A DNA stretch of 22,901 nucleotides from JAGMCF01 sp964398885 (GTDB lineage: Bacteria > Cloacimonadota > Cloacimonadia > JGIOTU-2), in contig CAYNOU010000045.1 in assembly GCA_964398885.1 (NCBI GenBank), positions 1 through 22,901 of the forward strand. Reading direction: 5' to 3'. The notes under the pieces were generated by a model, which saw only the letters and a program-made list of their open reading frames with translations, did not search any database and was not told where the DNA came from. The position numbers and the translations under genes are program-made. This document shows positions 21,196 to 22,901 of the stretch, one piece after another. Position 1 is the first letter of the stretch. Every line of letters starts with the position of its first letter.

Positions 21196-22901
21196 TCATC
21201 TTAATAATATCATTTTTTTGATTTCAGATTGATAATTCCCAGAACTTAGTTTATAGAGATAGATTCCGTTAGGCAATTTTTTACCCTTTTCGTCTTTCCC
21301 ATCCCAGGATACGGAGTACTCCCGATACATCGGGGTTTTAGCGGTGAGAGACTCTCCGCACTCCAAATTTCTTACTATTTGACCTTTTATATTATAAATT
21401 TTTATCTTTGTGTTCTTCGTGTCTTTATGGTGAATTGAAAAAGAAATCGTGGTGGAATTGCTGAATGGGTTCGGATAATTTTGATGTAAGACAATTTTAT
21501 AAGGAGTTTCATATTGATAATCATCAGCCCCTGCTTCTATTGTAATAACTACATCGTCAATATACCAGCCCAAATCTATGCGAGTATTATTGGATTTAAA
21601 ATGCCATCTAATTATAGCATCTTGTTCAGAATAATTGCTTAGATCAAATACAACCTGTTCCCAGTCACTAATAGTACCAACGAAACCAGGTTCATCAGGA
21701 CTGAAACTAGAAATATATCCATCATATCCTCCTACAGGAGTAATAAGAGTAAATGTAGAACCACCATCAGTTGAGATTTTTACATTTCCCCCATCATAGA
21801 ATGTACCATAGGCTACATCAAACTCATGATAATGATAGAAAATTAAATGTGAATTATTGGGAATCAGGATTTCAGGAGAATTAAGATACCAGTTTGCATT
21901 ATTTAAATAATGTCCAGTCAGTCTTGTGCCCCAAACATTAACACCTGAATAAGCATTAATACCACCTGCTGTTGGATCACCCCATTGCCATCCATCTGGA
22001 TTGTTACTTGTAAAGCGACCATTATTATATTCAAAATCATTTATTAAATAAGGAATAAAAAGTTCAAAATCGATTACATTATTTACTTCTGTTACGATAA
22101 ATAATTCTTTAATATAGGAATAACCATCAGCAGATACTCGGAATGTGTAAGCATCTTCCAAAATATTTTCAATAGTGTACTCTCCATACATATTTGTAGT
22201 AACAGGATCGATGGATGTATTCAAAAGCTTAATGCTTGCATTTTCTATAGGATCTCCGCTGTCTCCATCGGTAACCGCTCCTGTTAAAGTAACTATATCT
22301 GACTGTTCATCCAATGTTGCATTAACTATAATACTATTGTAATCCTTTACAGTTAAATTTTTTGTAAGTTGAGGAACATATCCCTCAGAATTTATTAATA
22401 TATCATAAGTTCCGGAAGCAATCATTCTATGGTAATCTCCTATATCAGGGTCTGTAAATACTTGTGAACTATCAAAATCGTGGTCAACCACACTTATCAT
22501 TGCATCAAGAGGATTACCAAGCGAATCTGTAACTATTCCTCTTATTCCATAGAGAACATTATCAATATAGTTTATGAAAGACCTTTTATTATACTCCCAA
22601 TGAGCAGGTAGTTGATCAGACGATAACATTTTAACATCTGAAAGTTCAATAGTTACCTCTCTACAGCCTTGAAAGTAATTCATATAATCCTGTCTCCCAC
22701 CGTTTACTTCATACCACTCATAACCATTTGTAATTCCATTATCAGACCAATATGGATTCATATACCCAGGTGGACTATATGCATGAACTGTATCTGCATA
22801 TTCATGTGAAATTAGTTGATACCAATCATCATCCGCATGAAGTCTGGGCCAGGTATCCCAGGGATAGTTTACAACTTCAGCTCCACTATGAAAATTTGCA
22901 G
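21196..22901 (-). CDS. Exported M14 zinc carboxypeptidase with sorting domain (5' end outside window)
   Basis: The frame is open to the window edge, so only the last about 567 residues are present. The M14 metallocarboxypeptidase part shows ANFHSGAEVVNYPWDT, whose His is the third zinc ligand, and CREVTIELSD, whose Glu is the catalytic base. Then follow a carboxypeptidase-regulatory-like beta sandwich (GIRGIVTDSLGNPLDAMISV), a second one (TLTGAVTDGDSGDPIENASIKL), a jelly-roll MAM/immune-inhibitor-like domain (GWQWGDPTAGG ... LGWYIDDVVITIE) and a sorting domain (NYPNPFSNSTTISF, IYNIKGQIV, WDGKDEKG, NGIYLYKL, MILLR). It should trim C-terminal residues from extracellular peptides, complementing the M1 enzyme. 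In the sorting domain, HHKDTKNTK is encoded by repeat-like DNA, and a palindrome at 21313-21364 encodes the linker before WDGKDE. The signal peptide is not visible. Confidence 0.92.
   Translation of the reverse strand, partial: ANFHSGAEVVNYPWDTWPRLHADDDWYQLISHEYADTVHAYSPPGYMNPYWSDNGITNGYEWYEVNGGRQDYMNYFQGCREVTIELSDVKMLSSDQLPAHWEYNKRSFINYIDNVLYGIRGIVTDSLGNPLDAMISVVDHDFDSSQVFTDPDIGDYHRMIASGTYDILINSEGYVPQLTKNLTVKDYNSIIVNATLDEQSDIVTLTGAVTDGDSGDPIENASIKLLNTSIDPVTTNMYGEYTIENILEDAYTFRVSADGYSYIKELFIVTEVNNVIDFELFIPYLINDFEYNNGRFTSNNPDGWQWGDPTAGGINAYSGVNVWGTRLTGHYLNNANWYLNSPEILIPNNSHLIFYHYHEFDVAYGTFYDGGNVKISTDGGSTFTLITPVGGYDGYISSFSPDEPGFVGTISDWEQVVFDLSNYSEQDAIIRWHFKSNNTRIDLGWYIDDVVITIEAGADDYQYETPYKIVLHQNYPNPFSNSTTISFSIHHKDTKNTKIKIYNIKGQIVRNLECGESLTAKTPMYREYSVSWDGKDEKGKKLPNGIYLYKLSSGNYQSEIKKMILLR
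21313..21364. repeat. 52-bp palindromic element inside a sorting domain
   Basis: Outer arms GGAGT/ACTCC enclose the palindromes GGAGTACTCC, CCCGAT-AC-ATCGGG and GCGG-T-GAGAG-A-CTCTC-CGC. It encodes the linker ECGESLTAKTPMYREYS between IVRNL and VSWDGKDE, which is longer than the linker in the sorting domain of the gene at 1798-3264. It shares the CCCGAT/ATCGGG core with 2030-2048 and 7052-7095. Confidence 0.6.

Overview
The window is AT-rich and gene-dense, and almost everything is read from the minus strand; the FGE-like gene at 8479-9498 is the one clear plus-strand gene. Three genes (1798-3264, 16676-19669, and the edge-truncated gene at 21196-22901) end in the same C-terminal domain: a PNPF motif, then an IYNIKGQ(I/L)V core, WDGKDE or WNGKDE, NGIY(F/L)YKL, and a terminal basic/LLR or LMR tail. 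This FlgD-like/type IX-like sorting domain, together with the base composition and the many short palindromic repeats, suggests an uncultured member of the FCB superphylum, most likely Candidatus Cloacimonadota. That placement is inference from sequence style, not a database result.

Layout, left to right. 1-242: a plus-strand terminator for a gene off the window. 243-6904: an AmmeMemoRadiSam set, made of a Memo+AMMECR1 fusion, a secreted protein of ten 29-residue repeats, a membrane-embedded spermidine-synthase-like protein, and the radical SAM enzyme AmrS. 6905-7338: a spacer holding five consecutive hairpins. 7339-8334: glyceraldehyde-3-phosphate dehydrogenase, divergent from an exported FGE-like protein (8479-9498). 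9794-10366: a small membrane-anchored FMN-binding protein. 10399-10597: a palindrome-rich block bounded by 14-bp inverted repeats. 10687-11643: an outer-membrane-type protein. 11761-15134: the iron locus fur-feoA-feoB, with a MazE/MazF-type toxin-antitoxin pair immediately after feoB, followed by a second, diverged copy of the feoB 3' end. 15270-16343: a beta-barrel-like protein. 16676-19669: an exported M1 aminopeptidase. 19729-21132: a PPC-domain protein and a short SerA-type dehydrogenase. 21196-22901: an exported M14 carboxypeptidase cut by the window edge.

How the parts fit. Fur, FeoA and FeoB form a ferrous-iron uptake operon. A TTGAG-N7-CTCAA palindrome overlaps the fur promoter, and a second copy overlaps the promoter of the outer-membrane protein gene at 10687-11643, so that gene is probably in the same iron regulon. 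The secreted M1 and M14 peptidases suggest extracellular peptide degradation, with glycolytic and serine-biosynthesis enzymes nearby.

The most noteworthy observations are: (i) a toxin-antitoxin pair lying between intact feoB and a displaced copy of the feoB 3' end, the arrangement expected of an element that integrated into a gene end; (ii) ten 7-bp tandem repeats that encode the signal peptide of the M1 peptidase, and six in the N-terminal codons of the spermidine-synthase-like protein, both potentially frame-switching; (iii) palindromic elements inserted in frame inside sorting domains; (iv) an AmmeMemoRadiSam system whose radical SAM and Memo proteins both carry export-type N-termini; and (v) a strong terminator sitting inside the apparent 5' end of the Memo-AMMECR1 reading frame.
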